From: Paragonimus skrjabini miyazakii
Taxonomy: Eukaryota; Platyhelminthes; Trematoda; Plagiorchiida; Troglotrematidae
Length of the DNA: 64,000 bases
Reading direction: 5' to 3'
NCBI GenBank assembly: GCA_014338405.1
Contig: JTDE01001368.1
Location: 34,577 to 98,576 of the forward strand
Notes under the pieces: generated by a model
What the model was told of the DNA's origin: nothing
Databases searched by the model: none
Seen by the model: only the letters and a program-made list of their open reading frames with translations
Shown: one piece after another, positions 1 through 11,863 of the stretch
How the letters are laid out: the number at the start of each line of letters is the position of its first letter
Position numbering within the stretch: position 1 is the first letter of the stretch
Made by a program: the position numbers and the translations under genes

Positions 1-3000
1 CCGACATTATGAGGCCACGCAAAACTTGTAGCGACAGGTTGTTCCCAGTTCCAGTATATGCATAAAATCCGTCTCAGTTTTAGGGTTGCGATAATGATTG
101 AATAGAAAGATGTGATGATTCAATCAAAGTATCTTATATGCCTGAGTTTAGGAAGAAAGTGGAACGATAGCTTTTGTGTGCCTTTGCGGCTATGAACTCA
201 AACTTGATTGTAAGTCAAATTACTGCTATTTATATGCCATGCCACGTAAAATTAAAATGCGGATAAAGCTTTTTGTGTAAGGGTAAGAAACCCTTCAAAA
301 GGTTGACTGGAACTTTAGGTTTGATGCTAATGGGCGTGGAAAATAAGAGCAGAGGACAGCCTTGCTTACAGTTGAATACATTAATCACAAGAAGGAGTTT
401 ATCGCACTTTGTATTAAGGGTACTTTATTACTTTTTACTTTCTTCAGTCACACAACTGTTTAATGCAGAGGACAGATTTGTTTGAGAAAGGGTCGGCTGC
501 GTTTGGTTTTACCACTGGGTAATTCAACCTACTAAACAACTTACAAAGGGTCACATTACCGTTTAGTAAAGTACCAATTCTGATAGAATAAAGACGGTCA
601 TAAATCGATTCATGAAAGCGTCTACACGAAAGTCAGCTTTAGCGTTGCTGAAAAGTTGGCAATAACTAGGTACAGACAAAAATTTAGTGAAGAGTGTATA
701 CCTGTGTCCACGAATTACTTTAGTCTCTTGACAGAAGCGACCAAAAATCAAAAATACTGAGAATTAGGATTCTTTGAATAAGTTTGATGTGTGGAGTGCT
801 ATAAGAACAACGATCCAAAAGCCAACGTAAAACTTGCCTATTTTATGTAGTCTTCATATCCACAAACGTACGGTACTTTTCACCGATTGTTAGTGCTTCA
901 CAGTTTGCCTTTAAAAGCAAGGTTTTTGCTCGTTTGTATTGTTGTCGTAGTACTATTAATTATAGTAGCTGTTTGCTTGTTACTTCTGTGAAACTAATTT
1001 ATTTAGCGACAAAGCCGGTAAAATCCCTCGTTAATTGTGAATTGCTGAGTACTTAGAAAGCCAGAATAGAATTTGATTAATATTGATTTGCTTTGAAGTG
1101 GAATGCTAGCCGATGAACATCGCTTTCGAAGACAATGCAATACATTAGGTTCCTTAAGTCAGTCAAACTGCAACATTTTGTAGCCACTATAACAGCTTAA
1201 TCGCGAAAAAATCTCTGTACTATTCGTGAACAATTAGGAAAGTGACTAATTTAACAGAAGCCCCCACATCTGACTGCAGTTTCCTTAGTTACGTGGGCGT
1301 TTGAGAATGTCAAATAAAGTTTATCTCCGAGCCATGATAGCAATAAACGAGATGATGTTCACTGACAATAACGGAACTTGAGTCTAGCTCCTATTCTTCA
1401 GTCAACTTCAATAAGCATCCTGTCTGATTAAGGAAGCTACAGTGAACTATGTTCATGGTCGTAACCTGGTGTAACGTCATGCTTTAGAGGAGCGATGGTA
1501 TGTGAAGATGAACATGTAAGCTGTCTGACTATTATGTTTCGATGGCGCACTTAATATTTCTTTAGCAATTTACGCTACTCACTATTTCCGTCTGATACTT
1601 AACACAATGGCGCAGATTCAACTGTTTTCTTTTCATCTGTCATCATAAAGTTTTACTTGAACGCATTGGTTTCAGTTCTGACTGAACCACATTTACGTAA
1701 GAACTGTGGTTACGTTGTTAAAACTTCCAAAAAACAAACGAAGCCTTTTTTCTTTACTTAGGCTTATACCGGATCGCATTGCTCCAAGATTGTCAAGTGT
1801 TCGCCGTTCACTGTGAGCCGTTTTTGCACACATGAAACTCGTTTTCACTTCCGTTTTACCACGTTGCATTTTGGGCATAGGCTTCAATGAAAAACAGTTC
1901 ACTTCTGAAGACATAAACCACCGCAATCGGGATGGGGCTAACAGTTAAAAGATTCTAGTTAGTTATTAGTCTTTACTTTGAGTGGAAACCATAATGATCG
2001 CAACTAAACGTAGTGCACCTAGCCACGTTGCAAGTGTTTTAGACACAAAAACGCTTACTTTCATTTGCTTACACGCGTCTGTCAACTTATCAGTCCCAAG
2101 GTAATGTCAGTTTATAGTGCTTATTTAATATACGTTTTATTGTAGTATTGTTTAGTTGTAGTCGAGAAGTAGCGCTTACGAAGAAAAATAAGTTAGGTTT
2201 TCGTTCACCGTCGTCGGCAGTTCGTGACTGGTGACTTTATCCTATAGGAGCCCCAACTTTCGATCTTTTTTCTCCTCTTCATTTTTATGCTAGAAACCAG
2301 TTTCACGTTTCGTCGGAAAATGGAATGCGTACAAAAGTAACGGTAACCTATATGTATGGTTCAGGGCGGGTAATGAACACTCAATCAAGACCTAGTAAAA
2401 CTTGTGACCTGCAGCAAATAAAATTTGCCTTAGGCTGATGGGACGTAAAAGCCGCGTTACGTGCAACGGTCAAAGAATCAAATATTCATTGAACACTGTA
2501 TATAGGCAAAAATTTGAAAATCAGGGTGAAAGTTGCTGGCTTAAAAGTTTTAGACGCTGAAGCAACGGGTAACGGATAGTCAGTGTGATAATATGGCCGT
2601 TTCTTTTAAAAATAAAACATGTGATAATCAGCATAGAGTTGACTTAAGCGATAACATATTTGGGTCATGCTTATACCTATTTGCTTGTAGGAACCAGAAA
2701 GCTTCTATGACAAGAACTGTGTTTAATAAATTACAGTTCAGAAAACTGAGGCATCAGGAATGCTAAGTATCTATCTACTTGAACTTACAAAAGAGGTAAT
2801 GCAAAGTAGTTTGCAAAGAAGTAAAGTGTATGTGCGCAAATCAATAGCAGTTACTAGCAGAATTTTCGTGAAATATCGACCAATATTGGAATATTTTCTT
2901 TCTAGTACGTAATCAAGCTTGAAAAAATTAAGAAATGAAAGAATAAATAATATTTATAAATGGTTTGTACACTTTTAATAAACTTAGTCTGAACGGATGT

Positions 3001-4894
3001 TCCACTGTAATCAGGTTCATCTCTTAAAGTCCTCTGTTGGCTAGTCCACATAATTTGCGTAGGCCGTTTCACCAAGTACAATCTCACGAATTTTACCAGC
3101 TAACTTGATGTTTTCTTAGTGTGAACAACATCCAACAAAATACTTGCCAGCTAATTCAGGAGAGGAACTGTAAATAAGGCAATACGTCGGAAATTATGAG
3201 TAAAATATTTACCGATGACTGCAACTTTCAACTTGTTTATTGTCATCCACCTCCTGGGTACCGTTTACTTGTTACCCCTTCGTACTATTCTGACTTTAAA
3301 AAATTATTGGATGAGATAAATTCAACTAATCATTTGTTTCACCACTGTTTATGCACAACTCACCCTAATAGTTTGTCATACAAACCAATGTTCAACGTTG
3401 CTATTGTGCTTTACACTATGGAAAATTATTTTAAAGGTTAACCTTAATGCAAACCTTGTTCTGTGATTGCTTGTTTTTGCTATTCATTCTCGTGAACAAC
3501 CCATGGACGAATATAAGTAGACTATGCGCAGGCGGCTCTGCACGGATATCTCAGAGAACTATAACTGACAACCTATTGGCTCCTTAAGAACAGCTGTAAG
3601 AACGGGTTAGCCACTGATCGCAAATTTGTCAGTTAATTATGCAAGCTGATGTGAGTCGTCGGTGATATTTTCAGTGGCTTCAGTTTAAGAAGATCAGTAA
3701 CCTATTCGTCATATACAAATTACATCTATCGTATAAGTTACAAGATATACGAAAATTCACGTAAAAGTAAAGGCGTTAGTTTTTCAGTGGGCGTACTCAC
3801 TTAGTGAGAACGTCTGTGGGAATGAGACGGGTGATCATATTTAACACACCTGAAACTATGTGAGCTGTTTTTGTTAAAAGGGCATTACGACGCAGATGTG
3901 AATCGGTAATCCAGCATGAGGCAATTTTACTGAAAAATATTAACAGCTGACTCTCTTTTATTCACTCAACGAACGGATAGTTTGATTTTTATTATTGTTG
4001 TTGATAGCGTTTTACTAGTATCAAATGAAAAACTAGAACGTAAGGTTTTACTTGAACTTCAAGCTCAAATCTGCTGTAACGCAATAATCTTTACAGTTCT
4101 TCTGAATGCTTAACCTAACCGGACAAATTTAAGGGTGTTTAAACAATGATCAAGATGTACATGGACAAGGTTTGTCGTAAATGTTGGGTCCCTTCAGTGA
4201 CTTGTAGTTGTTGCATCAGACCAATTTCCACCAACGTTGAAATTAACCTGCTATTTTGTGGATTCTTTTTGAAATTGCTTTATCTTAACCCTATAGTTCC
4301 ACTTAAATTTTCAAGAATGGTGTACAGTATTTTTCTGAGGTTTTTCAAATTCAAGTTAATCACTTAGCAGTTTAAATCCCAATTTAACTACTTCCCAAAA
4401 CAATCAAGTCGTTATTTTAAAGACGGACTAATGCTAATCGCCTTCTATTCCGAAGCTAGTTTCTTGCTCTATGGTCTGTATGTCCAGGCTTCCCCAACCT
4501 TTCACTAACGCGATTCAAAAGTCCTAATGAGAAAACGGTGAGTCTGGAAGCACACTATATTTCTTGGTTTATTCACCATACACAACCCGACTTCAATACA
4601 ACAGGTAAAGGCGCCAGGGTGATAGACGTGAGAGAGCCGCACGACAACCGCCAGGGAGGACGTATGTGAACAAAAACTGCAGTCGATCTTCAGAATTCAA
4701 ACAAGCGTTGGACTGGCTGGTAGATATTCCCAACGGCGTTGTCTTAAACATTATTATTCTAGTGAAGGCAGCTTACAGTAGTGAAGATGGCATGAATTCA
4801 TAATACGGCCACTAGTGGAGCTGCGATACCCACGCCAACATACTAACTTTAATATTAGTGGTTTGTAGTAAATATACATTCACAAGGTAATTTT
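1..4894. other. No recognisable gene, 5' part of window
   Basis: I see no coding exon, RNA gene or mobile element that I can name here. The open frames are short (the longest are an 81-codon frame at 3196-3441 on plus and a 77-codon frame at 1693-1926 on minus) and have no recognisable motifs. The sequence is AT-rich without obvious tandem repeats. It is best read as intergenic or intronic DNA, possibly including transposon remains too old to recognise by eye. Confidence 0.5.
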
Positions 4895-5122
4895 AGGACT
4901 TTGGGGACGTTGAAGGTGGTCTGACTGCATTATAGTAAGCGTTGTTTGTAAGGTGTAGGCGCCTTAATGCTGAATGTTTGAATACAGACGCGGCTAATTT
5001 TAGCAGTTAGGTCCCGTTCCCCTCCCCTTCTTTTTTCCTTCTCTCCTCCCATATAGGTTTCTTTCCTTCGTGATTGTGTAGCAGTTAGGCATAAGTGTGA
5101 AACACTGATGTATTGTTGTCTA

Positions 5123-5152
<30 letters not shown>
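4895..5152 (+). mobile_element. RTE-like non-LTR retrotransposon, 3' UTR with (TGA)n tail
   Basis: Truncated 3' end of a non-LTR retrotransposon. The stretch from about 4945 aligns by eye with 40625-40838 on plus and with the reverse complements of 10459-11038 and 34222-34900: a GGTGTAGGCGCC-like block, a C/T-rich run (about 5010-5050), then TGTAGCAGTTAGGCATAAGTG, CACTGATG and TATTGTTGTCTATGA. It ends in about ten TGA units (5121-5151). Short microsatellite-like 3' ends are typical of RTE-clade elements. No coding sequence remains in this copy, so it is a 5'-truncated, dead insertion. A reverse-frame poly-histidine peptide over the microsatellite is an artefact. Confidence 0.7.
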
Positions 5153-5153
<1 letters not shown>

Positions 5154-5869
5154 CAGGCCCGGTTATTTCGACAAAGTGGGAATGACTCTCAATATTCTGG
5201 ACTGGCATTATTGAAATTTTGATTTTTGTTTGACACTAGTTACCAGCTAACGGCAACACAATGTGTAATTTGTTTATTTTAGTGTAACGAAATAAATTAA
5301 AGTTCTACGAGTCTTAATTCAATATGTTCCACATTTTTGTGGATTGTTAAATTGGCGATATCATGTAATTTTTATACAGTCGGAGGAAAGCACTGCGATC
5401 ATTCTGAAGGCATCAGTCTTTAAAATCACAAGGTTAAAAATTTTGGCCTAGTCAAGCTGTTAAGCTGCTGATTGCTCTTTTGTGTTTCTACAGGGCTACA
5501 ATGTTTGCTAGGCTCTCTTTTTTCGGTGACTAGTTATGTGATTGAATGGCTGTGCTCTGGCTAAGTTCCAATGTCTTGATCCACTGAAAGTCAGTACATT
5601 AACTCCAATGCAATTTTTGCTCTGTTAATCTGGTGAAACTTACGGTGATTTAATGATATCAGTGGTAATACAGCCCCCGTCGACTCTCTTGATTGCTACC
5701 TATTTCTTGATTGTCTGGTGGTTACTTCCAGTTATCTCATTTGTATGCTGATGCTACGGAGCCGTCCGTATATGCCTGATTCCCAGTTGTTGAATGCGTG
5801 TTTGAAACTTCTTGCTTTTAAAACATGGTCCGTGATCCGCCAAGGCAGCCTCCTGTGAACCGTGGTTTG
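5153..5869. other. No recognisable feature
   Basis: About 700 bases between the (TGA)n tail of the RTE-like copy and the gypsy remnant. There are no open frames with recognisable motifs, and I see nothing else. Confidence 0.5.
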
Positions 5870-5899
5870 CTTTAATGTGCACAATCACTATACCTCACA

Positions 5900-6453
5900 A
5901 TGTAGAAACTTTCTATCGTGAAAAATTACTTGCTTTTGTCCAAAGGATAAAATGTTGTGTCATGGCCAGAAATTGCTGGTCAACACAGGCGTTAAATGAA
6001 CATGGAGACCGTAAGATCCACTGGCCAGATTTCACCGATTTTAGAAAGAGGTACTGGATGAGAGGACAGTTGAACTCTGCTGCTGCGTTTCAGTAACTGA
6101 CTTTTTTGACAAATTGATACATAAGCCATTACATCATCTTTCATCATTATTCAGTGTGCTCTCTTTTCGAGTAGACTATACAATTTGGCGCATCCGGTGT
6201 GGGACATTTGATGGCAGTTTACTACCAGCTTTCTTATCACGTGTCTTGGAATGACCACCAGATAGGAGTTACCATCGTAACGCTGCCACTTTGGCAACTC
6301 AGTGCGATGAAGTCCAGCTCTTCTCCATTGAAAGGCGTATATTTCCAGCGCTTCAACCTTATTATCCGTTGGGATCCTGACACCTCTTCCCACAGTTTCA
6401 GTCAGCTTCTTGCGAACCCTGTTTGGGTGCTCCAGATACAAACTGATATCCAT
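5900..6453 (-). pseudogene. gypsy integrase, zinc-binding domain and start of core
   Basis: The 100-codon frame 6453-6151 carries YDGNSYLVVIPRHVIRKLVV and then CHQMSHTGCAKLYSLLEKRA, which matches the HHCC-type integrase N-terminus: a VVIP.H....I....H block followed by H-x3-H. After a stop at 6150 the frame reads on through DVMAYVSICQKSQ, where CxxC is expected but the second Cys is Ser, and then IGEIWPVDLT, which resembles the start of the DDE core (W.VD). The core is not followed further. Integrase would insert element cDNA into the genome; here it is inactivated by the stop, the lost Cys and the truncation. Confidence 0.7.
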
Positions 6454-6649
6454 GGGCCCTGCTCCATTACTAAACAGTTAACTCCAAAAGTCACTCCGGA
6501 ATTTCTTCGTTTACTTACGATAGCGAAAGAAAACCACCGACACAACTGAGTGAAACAAGCAATTATTTGAGCACAAAATCACGTTCCCATAAATGCAACT
6601 TCCGTCGGGTTAGCTTACCGCCTGAGTTACTCACAACCCTGGAACGGTC

Positions 6650-7142
6650 TTGAAGTTTTGGTCCGCCTTCAAATAAAATTGATAGCCCGACATGTACGGC
6701 CCCCACTTGTCCACTGTCCATATAATTGCTAAGCCTTGCTTCTTAATGGTTGGATATTTCCGCTCAGTAGTCAAGACTTTGCTGGCATATTCGATTACTC
6801 ATTCCTTCCGCCTGATTACTGCCCTGGTGACGTGGTCGCCGGAACCTGCTAGTACGATGGACGTTCCTTTTGTACTTGGAAGTTTTAGTGTCATTTGTTG
6901 CGTCTCCAATTCTTGTTGCACTCTTGCGAATGTCCACCGGGTGTCATTGACTGGTTCGCATCTTCGTCCCTTTGGAAGAGATTGTACAATGGTGACGTAA
7001 TGCAATATAACTTGTTCACGCACCAACCGTAGTAGCTCAGCGTTCTTTCACGGCATTGGCTATCAGGGTAGAATCTCCATCTGTTTTGGTCATCACAGAC
7101 AGCGGTTCTATCTTTTGGTTTTCTCCACAAAACAGCGGACAC
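6650..7142 (-). pseudogene. gypsy RT thumb / RNase H remnant
   Basis: The 7142-6891 frame contains SPLYNLFQRDEDANQ, which resembles the RT-RNase H connection of gypsy elements (PLY.L...). The frame then shifts, and the next block reads YASKVLTTERKYPTIKKQGL followed by AIIWTVDKWGPYMSGYQFYL (about 6792-6670). This is the classic gypsy RNase H signature (YASR.L...E.NY...EKE.LA..W...K...Y..G..F). RNase H would degrade the RNA strand during reverse transcription. At least one frameshift and several stops show it is not functional. The protein family is the most secure assignment within this element. Confidence 0.8.
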
Positions 7143-7289
7143 CTATCGACCAAGCATCAACATACCTCCCCATCAACCTCATCCATTTTATGTGCGACCA
7201 TCTGCGTTAATGGCTCACGTAACTAGTGGAACATTATTTTTCAACCTCATAAACTGCAGGGTTTAACACTCCTTCCAATTCTTTTTCGT

Positions 7290-8006
7290 CATTGCTGGAG
7301 CAGCTCCGTTTATTGTTCTTCCGTGAAGCTTTTCTCAACGCAGACACATCTGCTGCCAGCTATTCCACTGCGTGCTGTGTTTCTGCTACTGTCCTACTGT
7401 CCGTGTTGTTGTTCACATCCACCAAGACCACGGGCATTGCTGCAAGCTCCCACGTAACACTTTCGCGAGTTTATCCATCCGTCAGGTGGCGTTGAAAATG
7501 CGGATTTGGGCTTGAACATCCATCGGTAAACTGCACCAATGAATTGTTGCCACCATCATCTGCTGTCGGGACTGTTGATCTAGTTTTGGTAGTGATTTGT
7601 CCATTATTCTTCGAAGCTTGGCAGTGGATATGAAAGAATTCTCTTTTTTATCAATCCGGACCGCCCTGAATCACCAAATTACCTCCCAGCGGTCGGCCGG
7701 GCTGTCAAACACAGCCACTAGCCCAACCTTTGCACTTGCACACTCCATCTCCACGGGACTGCTTTTCGCTGCTTCCAGCATCTTCTTTGCTCTGTCATTC
7801 ACAAGTGTCCGCAAAGCGACCAAGTTTCCGTGGTAGGTCATGTCTCCCACCACCTTGAACACGTTCTCAGAGTTCTCCAGGAAATCCGGAACGTTTTTAT
7901 CTTCAGAGGGCTGCTGCCAGGAGATCTTCATCCTTGCATACGCCACGGTTCCAGTTGTTTGATCACAGGGCCTGTGAAGCTGCTTACTACTAGACATCAA
8001 TTGCAA
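7290..8006 (-). pseudogene. gypsy gag-like fragment
   Basis: A 111-codon open frame (8006-7671) ends at a TGA right after SPADRWEVIW. The same frame continues past the stop with readable gag-like sequence (SFISTAKLRRIMDKSLPKLD, then MMVATIHWCSLPMDVQAQI) until further stops near 7495. The pattern, an Ala/Lys-rich start, a W-containing helix-rich body and LP.D..... I.W. blocks, fits retroelement capsid proteins. I see no CCHC zinc knuckle, so the nucleocapsid end is missing or decayed. The identification depends largely on the RNase H and integrase that follow on the same strand. Function is lost through in-frame stops. Confidence 0.5.
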
Positions 8007-8010
8007 GGTC

Positions 8011-10458
8011 CGTAAGACAAAAATTACTTTACATGACTAACTTATATCCCCATCCTTGGCAGTAATGCAGCGACAGTCGCTTGGGTACTGCGTCCTGAAT
8101 GGCACATACACACGTTTCCATTAACTGTTTCTGGCCTTCGGTTTATCCGCCATTGAGGCCTGTCCCTTAGTTTCTGTGCTACACTACACAGAATCAAAGC
8201 TACAGTTATTACGATGGCATTTGTTTTGGTTCCGTAGGATCTCGTGAGTATTCGGGAAGTTTGTCACAAACCGTCCTTATTTTTATATATACACTTTTCC
8301 GGTTGTTCCAGTGTTGACATTGCAATTATGAAGTGGAACGAACTCTATGGTTTGTTAAGATATCAAACAAAACAAACCTCGTGACAACATGACTTAAGTT
8401 TCGTAAATATGTGTACAGAAACCTCACGACTAAGAAAAATTTCCTAAAAAACAAAGCTTGCATCTTCGACATAGGCAACATTCTCACTATTGATTTTTAG
8501 AATTCCACAAGAATGATTTCATTGATTTTCACCTCAAGTCCTATCTTATTGAATGTCTGACAGTAATTGGGCGTCATTAGTCTTCCTGACCAGTTCAAAA
8601 ACCGATCGGTGTTTGATGTAACAACGCATTGGCATTTAAAGATTCTTCCGTTTCTTGGTACAACCATTTAATCCACCCTGTGTTAAGCTTATTTTGTTTG
8701 CTACTGTGTATACCCAAGGGCAGCGAGAAGATTAGACATGGATTGGAGAACTTGTTGAAAGAACCTTTTTTTCGTAGGTACCTTCATATAGTGCTTAACA
8801 GTTTTGCTACCTTTACTCGTCTTCTAATCAAACATGCTTACAGAACTTATCCTATGGTGAATAAAACCAGGCGCAGACAAAGTGGTTCTTCTGATGGAAG
8901 AAACCGTTCACCATTTATCTAAGCTCCACAGTCCTAGCGCACCAGCTCAGTGTTTTCAGGAACGGACAGAATATAAACATTTACCCACACTCCATTGATG
9001 TCATAGGGAGATGTTTGCTTTCTGTATTTTTGCGATAGAAAATCCGAAGCTGTTTTGGTACGCTGTCCATACCAAGCGGCTAAAACTTGCACTATCGTAT
9101 TAGTTGAGAAGAGTGCACGACGCATCTGGAAGCTGTTCTCTGATAACTTGTGACTAACCCAGCGTTAGGAGCAAATTGTAATTCACCATGAATTACGCTG
9201 CATAGGTTCTGACGAAGTTATCTGTGGTGACTAGGACTCACAGCAATACAGTATGCTGGTGACATCGTGTTACTCCAAAATTATCGATTGAAAACATGTC
9301 AGTCACAAGACCGAAACTTTGGGCTTATTTTGTATTAGAGTTAGAACGAGTCTGCGGTTAGCAGTCTTATTATACACTAGGAGAATGTTATGTTCGTGGT
9401 ATGCTATTCTTAAGTTCGCTTCTTTTACCTTAATCCACAGATACGCCATTTATCACAGGTACATCGTTTTGTAGACTAAATGTTCCAGCGCATTCTGTGG
9501 TTAGCTGTGTTGCAAAATTTGGTTATGTGAGATTTTATTTTGTTCTTTCTGGCCAATGATTTGCTTCAGAGCGCTTCAATCTGAGCCAGTGTGTTTACTG
9601 TGCTTATTGCCATCTGCATAGATCACATACATTGTAATGGAATATTTTTACTAAATCAAAATTAAAATTTACCTCGATCAACCAGCATGGTATATTGAAG
9701 CCTGTAGTGTTTATAGGTGTGGATTACATTACCACATTATTACACTGAAAAAATGACAGTCTTACTGCCAAGCAGAAGAAATGCCAAAGAACTCTTCAAG
9801 TTCAATGCTGCAAGACGTAACCTCATCGCAAGCTTATATTCTCAAGAAAAATTCCACATCATTGATTAGGATGCGGTTTCCAGGAACCTCAAACTCAAAA
9901 TTAATAGATTGCGCTAACCTAATGAATTATCTGACTAGAAAGACAGAGATAATTACGAAATCTTTTATCAGCAGCCCAGTAGGTGCTAAGCGAAATCTTG
10001 AGCGGCCCCACTTCGATGTATGTGACACCTCTTCCTAATAGTTCTGTCACATAGCTTATCGGTAGTTTGCTGCTTCTTGCTTTTTGCTCCGATAGTAGTC
10101 AGTTATTTGTTTTCCATACAATAATACCTTAGAGCCGTATCAACTTTGCAGTTGGATGGAACATCACCCAGTGTTTTCCTCAACCTTTTCATGTTGATAA
10201 CTCAGAAGTTGTCTTCATGAACTGTTCCGTCACGAAATTACCCTCCATACACCCACTTCGAGCTTTTGGTTTGATGTTGTCAATAGTTGGCGCCACTGTT
10301 TCGTGTGGGTCCTGTGATTATCGGCTGTGTAAACTCGAGAGTGTAAAATGTACCGTGGTACATATAGACTAATAGATCAGTTGTTGCATAAGTCACACAC
10401 GCGGGCTCATCATAAGACCTCTGTCCAAGCAGGGTGGCAACAAACATTAACTTTCACT
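8011..10458. other. No recognisable feature
   Basis: Open frames at 8629-8922 (97 codons, plus) and 9781-10038 (85 codons, plus) have no motif I recognise, and neither has convincing splice signals together with conserved-looking sequence. Nothing else is seen. Confidence 0.45.
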
Positions 10459-11038
10459 CCATCATCATCATTATCATCATCACCATCATCGTAGTCGTGG
10501 ACAGCAATGCATCAGTAATTCTCACTGATGCTCAACTATCACATAACTATGAAGTAAAAAGCAAACCTTGTACAAGAGGAGTGAAGGAAAAGGAAGGGGA
10601 GGGAAAGGGACCCAACCACTAAAAACACTTACGTCCCCAATTGAAAATACAAAACGAAGGTGCCCACACCCTGCAAGCAATCAGTTGACCTAAAAGTGGA
10701 CGTAAGGCATCAACAAAACAGCTCCCTTACGGCCTTCACTGCCCCGTGTCACTAAATTTAAATAATTCGTAGACAACTTGGTCAAACAACAATAACATTC
10801 ACGCCGCTAAGCCATATCAGCCATTATTCAACCTAATGTCTCCAGCCACCAATTCTGTGAGTCGCGAAGGTCCCAGCACAGGGGCGAACCCGACTTGCTT
10901 TGACCAACCCCTTGGTGAACGATTTATTCCTCTTCGTCAGGTCATCATGTGTCCACCATGCATCTTACGTCAGTCGAACATAGCGTCGGTAAAGTGTGCT
11001 TAATGTGGTAGGCGACTATCCGGCACGCACCGCGAATA
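10459..11038 (-). mobile_element. RTE-like non-LTR retrotransposon 3' end, minus strand
   Basis: Read on the minus strand, this is the same 3' region as at 34222-34900. It runs from a block homologous to 34640-34700 through the CGGCGTGAATGTT and GGTGTGGGCACC blocks, a C/T-rich run and CATCAGTGAGAATTACTGATG, and terminates in an imperfect CAT/TGA trinucleotide run (10459-10490 on plus). It includes a little of the C-terminal coding region, without a readable frame. It is a truncated copy, more complete than those at 4.9 and 40.6 kb. Confidence 0.7.
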
Positions 11039-11638
11039 GTCTAGTATAGTGTAACTATGCATATTATCATACCGATGAAGTGGGCTAGTAACAATTCCAC
11101 CGGCTGGATTGCATTGTTCAAATTTTCGAACAAGATGAGATTCAATTTTGGAAACATGTAAGCATTCCTTAGTAGGAGATACACACGACTGAGAGTTTTA
11201 GTTATCACAACGCATGTAAGATGTGAGTCAACGATCTTGTTTACAAACTTACAGAAAACACCACAATTTACTACAAACCAAAACACTGCGAACGAATGCT
11301 TTTTAGCTTACTTATGTTGTCTGGCTACTGCGCAACAAACGAAAAGCAAGAAAGACACAATTAGATTATGAAAATTTACCTGCAAAGTATACTGGAAGTG
11401 TTGAGATATTCATTTGGTTCTCATGCAGGAAATATAGAACTTTTAAACACCGTCTTTAATATTTACAAGCGTCAACTGAACAGACTTAAACAAAAAGTGT
11501 TTATTTAAGAAACTCTAACAGTCGAGGTAATCCGTCAATACAAACAATTTGATTTTCAAGTTATTTAACTAAAAGGGCTTGATACAGTGATTACTTATGG
11601 CAACCAATTAACCTTTTCTATAATTTTCAATTCAACAG

Positions 11639-11863
11639 GTCTGCCATGTTATGGGAGACGGAGAATCGGCAATCAGGTCGGAGTATATGAACACAATCTT
11701 TGGAAACGTTTACAGAGATTATGGCCTGATTAAACAGCCCTTGCGCTGTTGCGGTTCTGCCTATTATACAGTAAGCAATGGACTGTGTGTTACACATAAT
11801 TTTTTGCCAAACAGATCACGGTATAATATAAAGACTCATTCTTTCATTACTTTATGTGGATAA
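11639..11863 (+). CDS. Possible exon with galaxin-like Cys pattern
   Basis: A frame opens at a plausible 3' splice site (TTCAATTCAACAG, AG at 11637-11638) and continues for 74 codons from 11639 to the stop at 11863. About residue 35 it reads LRCCGSAYYTVSNGLCVT. The spacing CCGxxxYxxxxxxxC resembles galaxin or usherin-type repeats (CCGxxxY...LCC). A candidate 5' splice site (ACA/GTAAGC, GT at 11771) lies just after CCGSAYYT, so the true exon could be 11639-11770. No neighbouring exon of the same type was found, and one repeat is weak evidence; it could be chance. If real, it would be a secreted or extracellular-matrix protein. No gene name is offered. Confidence 0.22.
   Translation, partial: VCHVMGDGESAIRSEYMNTIFGNVYRDYGLIKQPLRCCGSAYYTVSNGLCVTHNFLPNRSRYNIKTHSFITLCG

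Larger units (their letters stand above)
5870..8010 (-). mobile_element. Degenerate Ty3/gypsy LTR retrotransposon, internal region only
   Basis: On the minus strand the order is gag-like (8006-7290), RT end and RNase H (7142-6650), integrase zinc finger and start of the integrase core (6453-5900). This is the gag-pol order of a Ty3/gypsy element, such as the CsRn1-type elements known from trematodes. Protease and most of RT should lie between gag and RNase H, but only about 150 bases separate those blocks, so the element is internally deleted as well as frameshifted. No LTR pair is visible at either side. The copy is dead. Its G+C is visibly higher than in the surrounding DNA. The family call rests on motif recognition and was not aligned to a reference. 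Confidence 0.75.

Noticed and set aside
3196..3441. 81-codon plus frame beginning MSKIFTDDCNFQLVY
   Set aside because: Protein-like composition, but no acceptor, domain or neighbouring exon supports it.
4930..5208. Minus-strand frame encoding a poly-histidine run
   Set aside because: It is the translation of a (TGA)n/(CAT)n retrotransposon tail, not a protein gene.
6199..6549. Plus-strand frames of 67-116 codons between 6.2 and 8.0 kb
   Set aside because: They are shadows of the gypsy gag-pol remnants, which read clearly on the minus strand.
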